Assembly (NCBI GenBank): GCA_017471925.1
Contig: JAFURM010000018.1
Span: forward strand, 1 to 59,939
Source: Bacteroides sp.
GTDB taxonomy: Bacteria > Bacteroidota > Bacteroidia > Bacteroidales > Bacteroidaceae
Direction: 5' to 3'
DNA: 59,939 nt
The stretch's first letter is position 1, and each line of letters opens with the position of its first letter. The translations under genes were made by a program, and so were the position numbers. Shown here piece by piece: positions 8,580 through 17,419 of this stretch. Below the pieces are notes generated by a model, which saw only the letters and a list, made by a program, of their open reading frames with translations, had not been told where the DNA came from and searched no databases.

Positions 8580-9751
8580 TGAAAAATATCAAGATATTAA
8601 CATTGGCTCTTGCAGGCTTGTTGGGTTTCACGGCCTGCGATGATGACAACGATTCCAATCCCGTTGTTCAGCAGCCCGAAACATTCCAGCTGAATACGCC
8701 TGCCCTGGCTGGAAATACGTATGACCTGGAACATACCCAAAGCATTGCACTGACCTGCAAGCAGCCTGAATACGGCTACACGGCAGCCGTTGTTTACTAC
8801 CTCCAGATGTCTTTGGACGGTACATGGGTCCCCGCAACTTCTGCAGAAGCAGATGATGCAACATTCGTGGAATTGGACGGTTCGTTCACTACTTGCGAAC
8901 TGGCTATGGACGCTACAGCCGTCAACCGCAACATCGTTAAGTTGGCAGGCTATGAAAGCGCAGCAGATGTTCCTGCTGATGGTGTTACGCTCTACGTTCG
9001 TTCACGTGCCACACTGGCTTCCGGTTACGAATGCTTCTCCAATGTGATTGAACTGAAGGTACAACCTCACTACGTTGCTTTGGTATCTGCCGATCCCGAA
9101 CTGTGGTACCTGATTGGTGGTTGCATCGGTGACGGTTCTTGGGGCAGCGAAATTGGTGTGTCTGTATTCCCGATGTCACCGGTAGAGAACGGAGTATTTG
9201 ATGACGTAACCGGACAAGGCCCGTTGACCTACACCGGCTACTTCCCCGCAGACATGGGCTTCAAGCTCGTCAAGATTCCTGGAAAATGGGATGACCAATG
9301 GGGTGCAAAAGCCGACAACAGCATCACTGACCCCGTTAAGAACGATGGCGCTTCTGGTGACTTCAAGGTAAAGACCTCCGGCTATTACCGAATTGACCTC
9401 GACACCAAGAAGGACGAACTGATTATCACAGCAGTTGATGAAGCCGATACCCCGAAGGAATATACCCAAATGTTGATTGCCGGTGGTTTCAACGGTTGGG
9501 CTGAAGCAGAGATGAGTCCTGTGACAACCATAGAAGGTGCCAAGAATAATGTTTGGTGCTATGATTTGAATGCTACCGAAGACACCAAGTTGCTCTTCTT
9601 CCAAAGCGGATGGGGTACGAAATGGGGTGGTACAGCATTCCCATATGGTTGGGCTGCAATGGGCGGTGCCGACATGGAAGTTCCGGCCGGTACTTATCGT
9701 ATCATCTTCGACCATATAAGCAGATACTGCCACTTCTATACGGTAGAATAA
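8580..9751 (+). CDS. SusE-like starch-binding outer-membrane lipoprotein
   Basis: A 390-residue lipoprotein with lipobox GFTAC (cysteine near residue 20). Residues 35-160 form the SusE N-terminal Ig-like domain (FQLNTPALAGNTYDL). Two SusF/SusE carbohydrate-binding domains follow, near 175-290 (LWYLIGGCIGDGSWG) and 295-390 (MLIAGGFNGWAEAEMSP). The length matches B. thetaiotaomicron SusE (about 387). Its likely job is to hold alpha-glucan at the cell surface; it is not an enzyme. The aromatic-rich GFNGW motifs suggest starch-type ligands. A 10-bp hairpin separates it from the next gene. Confidence 0.9.
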
Positions 9752-9762
9752 AAATCAAGAAT

Positions 9763-9788
9763 GAGGGTGTGCCTCGTTGCACACCCTC
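9763..9788 (+). promoter_or_regulatory. Intercistronic hairpin between susE-like and susF-like genes
   Basis: GAGGGTGTGC pairs with GCACACCCTC around the six-base loop CTCGTT. No T-run follows, so it is unlikely to be a full terminator. It could protect the upstream mRNA or lower expression of the last gene relative to susCDE. Confidence 0.7.
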
Positions 9789-9820
9789 TGAATAAGCAAA
9801 ACTATTAAACAATTCAGAAT

Positions 9821-11245
9821 ATGAAAAAAATAGCAATATATGCCTTCGCTCTTCTGGCAATGGGATTTACCGCATGTACAGAGGAATTTGGCGATTGGGC
9901 AGAGCCGCAAGGTTTTGAACAGGAAGAAGCTGTTACTGTTTCTTTCTCTGCTACGGCAGGTGCTCCTATTGACATGGCTACAGTAACCACCGAAAAGGTT
10001 TCTGTATTTACCCCTTCAGTAACGGCAGAAGGAATGACCTCCGTTTCTTATGCCATAGAGATAGAAGGAACGGATTTTGAAACCGATGCACAAGGAAATG
10101 TATCTGTAGAAGAGTTGAAGAAAGTAACCGAATCCAAGTTTGGGAAAGCTCCCGAACAACGTACATTGGCAGCAACTGTAAGTGCCTTCATCGCTATGGG
10201 CGAGGAAGAAATACTCAAAGAAACCGCCCCCATTGAAATCAAGGTGACTTTGGTTGCTCCAGACATTGCACAGGCTTACTACTTAGTGGGCGATATGATT
10301 GGTTGGGACGATGCCACTATGCAAAAGTTTGAGCATAGCGAAACCAACGTTTACGATGATCCCATCTTCAAGATCGTATTCAATGTTTCAGAAAGCGAGA
10401 GCGGTCAATATTGGAAGATTATCCCGCAGACCAATATTGACGCTAACGATTTCTGGGCTAATCCCGGCGTTATAGGCGTAGCTATTGATGGCGATGACAG
10501 CATGTCAGGCAACTTAGTCAATGAAAATGCACAGGCCGGTAGGATTGTAGAAGCTGGCAAGTATGTGATGACTATTGACATGCTGAACTATACTTACAAT
10601 ATTGAAAAGGCTCCTGAGTTTGAAAACATGTACGTCACTGGTTCAGGCACCTATGATTGGAAATGGAATAATCCCGCGCAACAGTTTGTTCCAGTATGGG
10701 GTGAAGAAGGAACCTTCTGGAGCATTCAGTATCTTGCAGCCGATGCAGAAATTAAATTTTGCCCTGATGCAGAGTGGAGCGGTCGTGAGTTTGGTTACTC
10801 AGAAGAATGGATTGATGCAGCCTCTATCGAATTGGCAGGTTTGTCTGATAGTGGTGGTAACATCAAGGTGGGAAAGGCCGGCTGGTACACCATCTACATT
10901 ACCATCAATGCAACCAGCAAGAGCGTCAAGTTCTATAATGCAGAAGTTTACCTGATGGGACCGACTATTGACGCATCTTGGGGTGAGAACCTGGAAGCAG
11001 CCAAGTTCACTACTCCCGAAACTGCTGATGGCGAATTTGTTTCACCCGCATTTACTGGCGCAGGCGAAATTCGTGCATACGTTTCTGTACCTGAATTAGT
11101 AGGAAACTGGTGGAAAGCCGAATTCATGGTATTCGACGGTAAAATCGTATACCGCGGCAACGGTGGTGACCAAGAGCGCATACAAGGTGAAGTGGGTCAA
11201 AAGCTCTACCTGAACTTTACAACCATTACAGGACATATCGAATAA
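9821..11245 (+). CDS. SusF-like starch-binding outer-membrane lipoprotein
   Basis: A 474-residue lipoprotein (lipobox MGFTAC, cysteine near residue 19), close in size to SusF (about 485). An N-terminal Ig-like domain (about 30-145) is followed by what look like three carbohydrate-binding repeats: near 150-265 (YYLVGDMIGWDDA), 270-370 (MYVTGSGTYDWKWN) and 375-474 (VYLMGPTIDASW). Its role would be surface retention of glucan for SusCD. The 3' end is odd. Past its TAA stop the same frame continues with a stretch that also ends another susF-like relic at 12568-12744, so the present C-terminus probably came by recombination with a different allele. Confidence 0.87.
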   Translation: MKKIAIYAFALLAMGFTACTEEFGDWAEPQGFEQEEAVTVSFSATAGAPIDMATVTTEKVSVFTPSVTAEGMTSVSYAIEIEGTDFETDAQGNVSVEELKKVTESKFGKAPEQRTLAATVSAFIAMGEEEILKETAPIEIKVTLVAPDIAQAYYLVGDMIGWDDATMQKFEHSETNVYDDPIFKIVFNVSESESGQYWKIIPQTNIDANDFWANPGVIGVAIDGDDSMSGNLVNENAQAGRIVEAGKYVMTIDMLNYTYNIEKAPEFENMYVTGSGTYDWKWNNPAQQFVPVWGEEGTFWSIQYLAADAEIKFCPDAEWSGREFGYSEEWIDAASIELAGLSDSGGNIKVGKAGWYTIYITINATSKSVKFYNAEVYLMGPTIDASWGENLEAAKFTTPETADGEFVSPAFTGAGEIRAYVSVPELVGNWWKAEFMVFDGKIVYRGNGGDQERIQGEVGQKLYLNFTTITGHIE

Positions 11246-11249
11246 TCAA

Positions 11250-11316
11250 ACATGTCAACCAACCCCAACACCATCACATTCAACAAGCAATAAGCTGAAT
11301 GCGAAACGGATAAATC
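11250..11316. repeat. 67-bp direct repeat, copy 1 (orphan susF tail)
   Basis: This stretch matches 12701-12767 with two mismatches. In the frame of the preceding gene it would encode MSTNPNTITFNKQ and a stop, but it lies after that gene's own stop codon. It is the leftover last codons and 3' flank of a former susF-like gene. Confidence 0.9.
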
Positions 11317-11356
11317 AAAACAGGCGCGAGTTTTGCTCGCGCCTGTTTTTTATTTT
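11317..11356 (+). terminator. Intrinsic terminator of the sus-like operon
   Basis: AAAACAGGCGCGAG (11317-11330) pairs perfectly with CTCGCGCCTGTTTT around TTTTG, followed by a T-rich tail. It is a strong terminator 71 bases after the susF-like stop. Confidence 0.95.
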
Positions 11357-11410
11357 ATCCAAACTGAGAGTCTGTTTTGAATTTATTCCATTCTTTTATT
11401 ATTCGCTTTC

Positions 11411-12567
11411 CATGAGTTTCTTTTCGGCTCTTTTGCCCGTTCTTTCTCCAATTGCTATGGTGGTTGGATAGTTCTTGGTGTGAAGCAAGAGGGCAAAACG
11501 TACTCCATACAGGGGGTGGACAATATCGAAAAATTGGAGCAAGATTTCTTCAGCACATTAAGGTCGCAGAAATTCAATGCACAATTGATTGCTCAACCAA
11601 AGAGATATATTATTGATGGCAAGAAGCTATTGGCATTCTACATACCTGCATCAAAAATCAAACCCATTTATTTCAATGTACCTTCAAATACATTTATACG
11701 AATGGGAAGTGGTGATCAACGAGCAACGGAAGCGGAAATAAACGCAATGTTCCGAGACCAATCATTTGGAATAAAGACAGAACAGTTTATCCCTACAAGC
11801 AATTTTGACATGATCAATAGTGCTTCATTGCAGTCATATAGAAGCTATGTGAAAGTATACAATTCAGATAGAGCATATCCCGAATTAGATGATGCTTCGT
11901 TCTGCAACAAGATTAAATTCTTGAACGACAATGGCGAAATTTCCTATTCGTGTCTCTTGATGTTTGGCAAAGGAGAGTATGTACAACAATTTGTACCCAC
12001 CTTTGCATTAAGCTACCTTGAGATACCCGGTATAGATGTCGCCAGTGCCAAGCAGCGTTATACCTACAAATTACCTGAACAGGACAATATTTGGGAATCA
12101 TATTTAATCATTATGAGACGACTGCAAACCGTTGTGAATGTACCTTTTGGTAAGATAAATCACCTTGGCGTTGCAGAACACAATACATCGATGTCTGATA
12201 TAGTCAGAGAGGCCCTTGTGAATTTCTGCCAACATGCCGATTTCTTCAGTCCTCTCAGATCTTCAATACATGTATTTCTAAATCGTATAGAGTTCTTGAA
12301 TGCAGGAAGGGCGCGAATCTTGGCGCGAATGAGACTAAAGTAATAGAAAATGGCGCGAATCTTGGCGCGAACAAACAACGTATATTGCATGCAATTCAGA
12401 TTGACAATACGCTATCTGTCCTTAAACTTCAAGTTTTAACTAATATTCCATTACGAACCCTACAGCGAGAGATCAATGAACTGATTGAACTTGGGGCGCT
12501 CGAGAAAGGAGGAACAAGAAAAAAGATTATTTGGGCCATAAAGGACAATAGAAGAAACCAAGTGTAG
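11411..12567 (+). pseudogene. Broken AlbA_2/Schlafen-type ATP-binding protein gene
   Basis: The readable part starts in mid-domain (SFSNCYGGWIVLGVKQEG), with no start codon upstream and a stop at 11378-11380, so the first 40-60 residues are missing or decayed. The main frame (from GTG 11480) continues to 12343 and includes a histidine-kinase-like ATPase region (VREALVNFCQHAD, then HVFLNRIEFLNAG). At about 12300-12310 the frame shifts. The other frame gives GANLGANETK, ENGANLGANKQ and then a C-terminal winged helix (IPLRTLQREINELIELGALE), ending at 12567. Roughly 100 residues normally found between the two parts are absent. It is therefore N-truncated, internally deleted and frameshifted. Intact relatives are putative regulators found widely in Bacteroides. 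Confidence 0.8.
12310..12371. repeat. Two copies of GGCGCGAATCTTGGCGCGAA inside the pseudogene
   Basis: The 20-base unit occurs at 12310-12329 and 12352-12371. In the shifted frame each encodes GANLGAN, a linker motif common ahead of the C-terminal winged helix of this protein family. The repetition may have helped the deletion that broke the gene. Confidence 0.8.
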
Positions 12568-12744
12568 TACGAGAACTACAACCGTGGTGCCGGAGGTGAA
12601 ACAGAACCTTATGTCATGCCCAACGGTACAGCTGTAGCATCTTACCACAACGGAAAGAACCTCTCCGTTTCTGAAGATGGTACCTACAGCATTACATTGG
12701 ACATGTCAACCAACACCAACACCATCACATTCAACAAGCAATAA
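12568..12744 (+). pseudogene. 3' relic of a second susF/susE-like gene
   Basis: A 58-codon open stretch without a start codon begins right after the stop of the ATP-binding pseudogene. It encodes the end of a carbohydrate-binding lipoprotein (YENYNRGAGGETEPYVM near the start, DGTYSITLDMSTNTNTIT near the end) and stops at 12742-12744. Its last 44 bases and 3' flank duplicate 11250-11316. It is the stump of an older susF-like gene cut by the rearrangement. Confidence 0.85.
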
Positions 12745-12767
12745 GCTGAATGCGAAACGGACAAATC
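12701..12767. repeat. 67-bp direct repeat, copy 2
   Basis: This is the partner of 11250-11316, differing at two positions. The two copies bracket the terminator, the ATP-binding pseudogene and most of the susF relic (1.45 kb start to start). Homologous recombination between them would delete that whole block. Confidence 0.9.
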
Positions 12768-12918
12768 CCATAAAAACTATCGTTTATTCCTCCGCAATTA
12801 CATGAAAAACATCTGTTGCGGAGAAATAAAGCAACCTTATTCTCTAATTTTATAATCTCTGCAACGACACACTACCGAGAATAGCAATAAGACTGCTGTT
12901 TTGAAATGCTTCCTTTCT

Positions 12919-12949
12919 TTTGTTATCCGATTGCTTTGCACTATCTTTG
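12919..12949 (+). promoter_or_regulatory. Promoter of the helicase gene
   Basis: TTTG at 12919-12922, then 19 bases, then TATCTTTG at 12942-12949: an exact Bacteroides-type promoter. Transcription would start near 12956, only about 15 bases before the TTG start at 12971. Confidence 0.85.
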
Positions 12950-12970
12950 TCGCCATAAAAACTGTCTATT

Positions 12971-14872
12971 TTGAACGAACAAAGAACCAACAGTCCACTG
13001 CTGCATCTGCAACGACAACAGTTGCTGCTACGCATGGAGTATGAATATGAGAAGGAAGAGTTCCGTCGACAGACGGAGGTGATGGGGGTGGCCCGCAAGG
13101 TGAAGCGCGGGCTGGCCTGGTATCCTGCACAGGCGGGCAGGAGCTACTATAACTCTCTGAACCAGCTGGTGGTGGAGATAACACGCTCGGAAGACTCGGA
13201 CATCGAGCATTGTTTTGAGTATGGCCGACCGGTGGTGTTCTTCCGGCAGTCGGCCGATGGCAGCATCTCCTACTACAACTTCCAAGGAAGCGTTTCCTAT
13301 GCCGACGATACGCGTATGGTGGTGGTGATGCCCGGTGCGGTGGCTGTGGCCGACGTGCAGGGAGCAGACCGTCTGGGCGTGCAACTCTACTTCGACGAGA
13401 CCTCCTATCGCGCCATGTTCGAAGCGTTGGAAGAGACACTTCGGGCCAAAGGAAACCGTCTGGGTGAACTGAGAGACATCCTGTTGGGCAACAATCAGAA
13501 ACCGGGCTTCCGTGAACTATATCCCGTACGCTTCCCCTGGCTGAACAGTACGCAGGAGACGGCAGTCAACCGTGTGCTGTGTGCCCGCGACGTAGCCATC
13601 GTACACGGTCCTCCCGGCACCGGCAAGACAACGACACTGGTGGAAGCCATCTACGAGACACTGCATCGGGAACCGCAAGTGCTGGTGTGTGCACAGAGCA
13701 ATATGGCCGTAGACTGGATTTCGGAAAAGCTTGTGGACAGAGGGGTGAACGTGCTCCGCATCGGCAATCCTACACGTGTGAACGACAAGATGCTCTCCTT
13801 CACCTATGAACGACGCTTTGAGAACCATCCCCTCTACCCCGAACTGTGGAGCATCCGCAAGGAGTTGCGGCAACTGAGCGGCAAGGGGAGACGAGGCTCG
13901 TATGAGGAGCGGGAGAGTCTGCGCAGCCGCATGAGCAGGCTACGTGACCGTGCCACTGCCATAGAGGTGCAAATCAATGCGGAGCTGTTCGACTCGGCCC
14001 ATGTCATCGCCTCCACCCTCGTCAGCAGCAACCATCGTCTGCTCAACGGACGACGCTTCGGCACCCTCTTCATTGACGAAGCCGCACAAGCCTTAGAGGC
14101 TGCCTGCTGGATAGCTATCCGCAAGGCCGACCGGGTCATTCTGGCCGGAGACCACTGCCAGCTGCCTCCCACCATCAAATGCTACGATGCTGCCAGGGGC
14201 GGACTGGAGCGCACGCTGATGGAGGAGGTCGTGGCTCGACACCCTGCAGTCGTTTCTCTGCTGAAGGTGCAATACCGCATGAACGAGGCCATCATGCGCT
14301 TCTCCTCGTCCTGGTTCTATGACGGCGAACTGGAAGCGGCACCCGAGGTGAGGCATCGGGGCATATTGGACTGGGACACTCCCATCACCTGGATTGACAC
14401 CTCGGAGATGGAGTTCAAGGAGGAATTCGTGGGCGAGAGTTTCGGACGTATCAACAAGTCGGAGGCCGACCTGCTGCTGGCCGAACTGGAGGCATACATC
14501 AACCGCATCGGCGGACACCGCATCCTGGAGGAGCGCATTGACTTCGGCATCATCTCTCCCTACAAGGCTCAGGTGCAATACCTGCGGAGCAAAATCAGAA
14601 GTTCGGCCGCGTTACGTCCCTATAGATCGTTGCTGACCGTAAACACGGTGGACGGTTTTCAGGGACAAGAACGCGACGTCATCTTCATCTCCATGGTGCG
14701 TGCCAACGAAGAGGGGCAGATTGGCTTCCTCGGTGACCTGCGTCGCATGAACGTTGCCATCACCCGTGCCCGCATGAAGCTGGTGATACTGGGTGAAGCC
14801 GAGACGCTGGGGCACCACGCCTTCTACAAGAAACTTTTAGAGTATATCGAAAGAGGGCTATGCCAACTATAA
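12971..14872 (+). CDS. Superfamily 1B (Upf1/IGHMBP2-like) DNA/RNA helicase
   Basis: A 633-residue cytoplasmic ATPase. Walker A is GPPGTGKTTT near residue 215, Walker B/DEAA is FIDEAAQALE near 368, the Q-loop is AGDHCQLPP, and motifs V/VI are VDGFQGQERD and NVAITRARMKL near 590. The first 190 residues resemble the beta-barrel region found ahead of the helicase core in Upf1-like proteins. Family members unwind DNA or RNA 5' to 3'; the bacterial substrate is unknown. The start is TTG, chosen because the frame and family-like sequence extend above the next ATG (13034). That ATG is the alternative and would shorten the protein by 21 residues. The gene stands alone and converges on gcvT. Confidence 0.9.
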   Translation: MNEQRTNSPLLHLQRQQLLLRMEYEYEKEEFRRQTEVMGVARKVKRGLAWYPAQAGRSYYNSLNQLVVEITRSEDSDIEHCFEYGRPVVFFRQSADGSISYYNFQGSVSYADDTRMVVVMPGAVAVADVQGADRLGVQLYFDETSYRAMFEALEETLRAKGNRLGELRDILLGNNQKPGFRELYPVRFPWLNSTQETAVNRVLCARDVAIVHGPPGTGKTTTLVEAIYETLHREPQVLVCAQSNMAVDWISEKLVDRGVNVLRIGNPTRVNDKMLSFTYERRFENHPLYPELWSIRKELRQLSGKGRRGSYEERESLRSRMSRLRDRATAIEVQINAELFDSAHVIASTLVSSNHRLLNGRRFGTLFIDEAAQALEAACWIAIRKADRVILAGDHCQLPPTIKCYDAARGGLERTLMEEVVARHPAVVSLLKVQYRMNEAIMRFSSSWFYDGELEAAPEVRHRGILDWDTPITWIDTSEMEFKEEFVGESFGRINKSEADLLLAELEAYINRIGGHRILEERIDFGIISPYKAQVQYLRSKIRSSAALRPYRSLLTVNTVDGFQGQERDVIFISMVRANEEGQIGFLGDLRRMNVAITRARMKLVILGEAETLGHHAFYKKLLEYIERGLCQL

Positions 14873-14878
14873 AATCAG

Positions 14879-14937
14879 ACACGGATTACACCTCTCAACT
14901 CATCAGTTGACATTACGTGTAATCCGTGCCTAAAAAA
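14879..14937. repeat. GGCACGGATTACAC-type inverted repeat between convergent genes
   Basis: CACGGATTACAC (14880-14891) pairs with GTGTAATCCGTG (14917-14928), and the right arm continues GCCTAAAAAAC. It begins seven bases after the helicase stop and ends just before the gcvT stop, so it may serve as a two-way terminator. It belongs to the same family as 23836-23931 and 50415-50464. Confidence 0.85.
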
Positions 14938-14954
14938 CATATAGACAGCTTCCG

Positions 14955-16040
14955 TCACTTCCGGAACGGCGGACGAACCACCACGGCACGCAACTTGCGG
15001 CCACGCATGTCTATGCAGATTTCGGTACCCGGCTTGGCAAAGGCCGTCTTGACGTAGCCCAGGCCGATGCCTATTTTGCGCAAGGGAGACATGGTGCCCG
15101 AGGTGACCGTACCGATAGGTTCACCCTCGCCATTGAGCAGAGCATAACCATGACGGGGAATGCCACGGTCCACCATTTCAAAGCCTACCAGACGACGCTC
15201 CACGCCCTCCTGCTTCTGCCGCTCCAACTGTGCCCGGTTGGTAAATTCCTTACCCTCCACAAACTTGGTAATCCAGCCCAGGCCGGCCTCGATGGGCGAA
15301 GTGGTATCGTCCAAGTCGTTGCCATAGAGGCAGAAGCCTGCTTCCAGACGAAGCGTGTCACGGGCACCCAGACCGATGGGCTTGATGCCGAACTCGGCAC
15401 CGGCCTCAAAGAGAGCCTCCCACACCTGCTTGGCCTGCTCGGGATAGAAATAGAGTTCAAAACCGCCACAACCGGTGTAGCCGGTATTGGAGATGATGAC
15501 ATCGGGCAATCCGGCAAACTCGCCATGCGTAAAGTGATAATAAGGTATGGCGGCGAGGTCTATCGAGGTAAGTTTCTGAAGTGTGGCCAGCGCCTTGGGA
15601 CCTTGAACGGCCAGTTGGGCCATGCGGTCGGAGGAGTTCTCCAACCCGGCACCTACATCGTTGTGGGAGACGCACCACTGCCAGTCTTTCTCAATGTTGC
15701 TTGCGTTCACCACGAGCAGGTACTTCTCCGGCTCATAGTGATAGACCAGCAAGTCGTCCACAATGCCTCCTTGTTCGTTGGGGAAACAGGTGTACTGCAC
15801 CTTGCCGGGAGTCAATGCAGAGACATCGTTGGAGGTGACCTTCTGCAGGAAGGCCAACGCCTGCGGCCCCTTTACCCAGAACTCTCCCATGTGGGAGACA
15901 TCAAAGACGCCCACCCCGTTGCACACGGTGAGGTGTTCATCAATGATTCCTGAATATTCAATGGGCATGTTGTAGCCCGCAAACTCGTGCATCTTGGCCC
16001 CAAGGGCCTGGTGTGTTTCGGTAAATGGAGTAGTTTTCAT
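14955..16040 (-). CDS. gcvT: Glycine cleavage system aminomethyltransferase (T protein)
   Basis: A 361-residue cytoplasmic enzyme that moves the methylene group from H-protein-bound aminomethyl to tetrahydrofolate, releasing ammonia. The N-terminus carries GcvT features ([20 protein letters not shown], then [11 protein letters not shown] near residue 46). The folate-binding region includes [17 protein letters not shown] near 225, and the C-terminal barrel has [11 protein letters not shown]. It follows pepT by 26 bases on the same strand, so the two are probably co-transcribed. The other cleavage-system genes (gcvH, gcvP) are not in the window. Confidence 0.96.
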   Translation of the reverse strand: MKTTPFTETHQALGAKMHEFAGYNMPIEYSGIIDEHLTVCNGVGVFDVSHMGEFWVKGPQALAFLQKVTSNDVSALTPGKVQYTCFPNEQGGIVDDLLVYHYEPEKYLLVVNASNIEKDWQWCVSHNDVGAGLENSSDRMAQLAVQGPKALATLQKLTSIDLAAIPYYHFTHGEFAGLPDVIISNTGYTGCGGFELYFYPEQAKQVWEALFEAGAEFGIKPIGLGARDTLRLEAGFCLYGNDLDDTTSPIEAGLGWITKFVEGKEFTNRAQLERQKQEGVERRLVGFEMVDRGIPRHGYALLNGEGEPIGTVTSGTMSPLRKIGIGLGYVKTAFAKPGTEICIDMRGRKLRAVVVRPPFRK

Positions 16041-16066
16041 GATATATAGATTAGATGATTGGACAG

Positions 16067-17290
16067 TTACTTTTCCGCCGTCAGCTGGGCAATCTTCACC
16101 ACCACCTTCATGGCCTTTTCCATGCTTTGGATGGGAACAAACTCATAGCGTCCGTGGAAGTTCAGGCCACCGGCAAAGATGTTGGGGCAGGGCAATCCCT
16201 TGAAAGAGAGTTGTGCACCGTCCGTTCCTCCACGAATGGCTTTCACGTGCGGTTCCACACCGGCTGCCTTCATGGCGGCAAAAGCAATGTCGATGACGTG
16301 CATCACCGGTTCTATCTTCTCACGCATGTTATAGTACTGGTCACGCAGTTCCAGCGTAGCCGTTCCTGCACCATACTCGGCATTGATGAAGTCCGTCAGA
16401 CGTTGGAAAACGGCCTTGCGCTCTTCGAAACGGGCACGGTCGTGGTCGCGGATGATGTAGGAGAGTGTGGCCTGCTCCACCTCGCCCGTTATGCCGATAA
16501 GGTGATAGAAGCCCTCATAACCTTCGGTGTGCTCGGGAGTTTCATGGGCCGGGAGCAAGGAGATGAAACGGTTGGCCACCCGAATGGCGTTGACCATCTT
16601 GTTCTTGGCATAGCCGGGATGCACGTTGCGTCCCTTGAAGACTATCTTGGCCCCTGCAGCGTTGAAGTTCTCAAACTCCAGTTCGCCCACTTCGCCGCCA
16701 TCCATCGTATAGGCCCATTCACATCCGAACTTCTCCACATCGAACTTGTGTGCGCCCAGGCCGATTTCCTCGTCGGGATTGAAGCCGATGCGAATCTTGC
16801 CATGCTTGATTTCGGGATGCTGTATCAGGTAGTCCACGGCCGAAATGATTTCGGCGATACCGGCCTTGTCGTCGGCACCGAGCAGGGTCTTTCCGTTGGT
16901 CACGATGAGGTCCTCTCCCTTGTGGGCCAGCAGTTCGGGAAACTGTGTGGTGGAGAGCACGATACCCTCTTCGGCACAAAGCACGATGTCTGTCCCGTCA
17001 TAGTTCTGCACGATGCGCGGTGTCACCTCGCGTCCGCTCATGTCGGGGCTGGTGTCCATGTGGGCAATGAAGCCGATGGTGGGGACCGGCTTGTCCGTAT
17101 TGGCCGGAAGAGTGGCATAGAGGTAACCCATCTCGTCCAACGAGATCTCTTCCAGTCCCAAAGCCTCCAACTCGGTTTTCAGGTATTGGGCGAAAACCAT
17201 CTGTCCCGGAGTGCTCGGAGTGACTCCCGACTCTTCGTTCGACTGCGTGTCGAAGCTGACATACTTGAGAAAACGTTCTACTAAAGTCAT
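16067..17290 (-). CDS. pepT: Peptidase T (tripeptide aminopeptidase)
   Basis: A 407-residue cytoplasmic zinc metallopeptidase of the M20 family that removes N-terminal residues from tripeptides. Metal-binding motifs are visible: [15 protein letters not shown] (near 72-86), [12 protein letters not shown] (near 138) and [12 protein letters not shown] (near 170). The lid domain includes [15 protein letters not shown]. Its ATG at 17290 lies about 56 bases from a minus-strand -7 box (TATCTTTA, 17346-17353). gcvT follows in the same orientation. Confidence 0.97.
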   Translation of the reverse strand: MTLVERFLKYVSFDTQSNEESGVTPSTPGQMVFAQYLKTELEALGLEEISLDEMGYLYATLPANTDKPVPTIGFIAHMDTSPDMSGREVTPRIVQNYDGTDIVLCAEEGIVLSTTQFPELLAHKGEDLIVTNGKTLLGADDKAGIAEIISAVDYLIQHPEIKHGKIRIGFNPDEEIGLGAHKFDVEKFGCEWAYTMDGGEVGELEFENFNAAGAKIVFKGRNVHPGYAKNKMVNAIRVANRFISLLPAHETPEHTEGYEGFYHLIGITGEVEQATLSYIIRDHDRARFEERKAVFQRLTDFINAEYGAGTATLELRDQYYNMREKIEPVMHVIDIAFAAMKAAGVEPHVKAIRGGTDGAQLSFKGLPCPNIFAGGLNFHGRYEFVPIQSMEKAMKVVVKIAQLTAEK

Positions 17291-17345
17291 TTTTCGATTG
17301 ATGTTATTTTGTTATCTGTTTGATGCTTTTCCTTGTTTTCGCCCG

Positions 17346-17395
17346 TAAAGATAAAGAAAGAGGTGTGAATGTCCAAGCGATTCACACCTCTTTTT
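17346..17395 (-). terminator. Terminator of the purF-like gene, abutting the pepT promoter
   Basis: GAGGTGTGAAT and ATTCACACCTC form a hairpin (17360-17390), flanked by T-rich sequence on the plus strand and by CTTTCTTTAT on the minus strand. It ends minus-strand transcription from the purF-like gene. Immediately downstream, at 17346-17353, is the minus-strand -7 box TATCTTTA for pepT, so the two elements touch. Confidence 0.75.
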
Positions 17396-17419
17396 GGCTT
17401 TTATCTTATCTTTTGTCCA

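Noticed and set aside
16055-17284. 409-codon plus-strand frame opposite pepT
   Set aside because: pepT is a full-length, motif-complete gene on the minus strand; the other frame has no recognisable protein.
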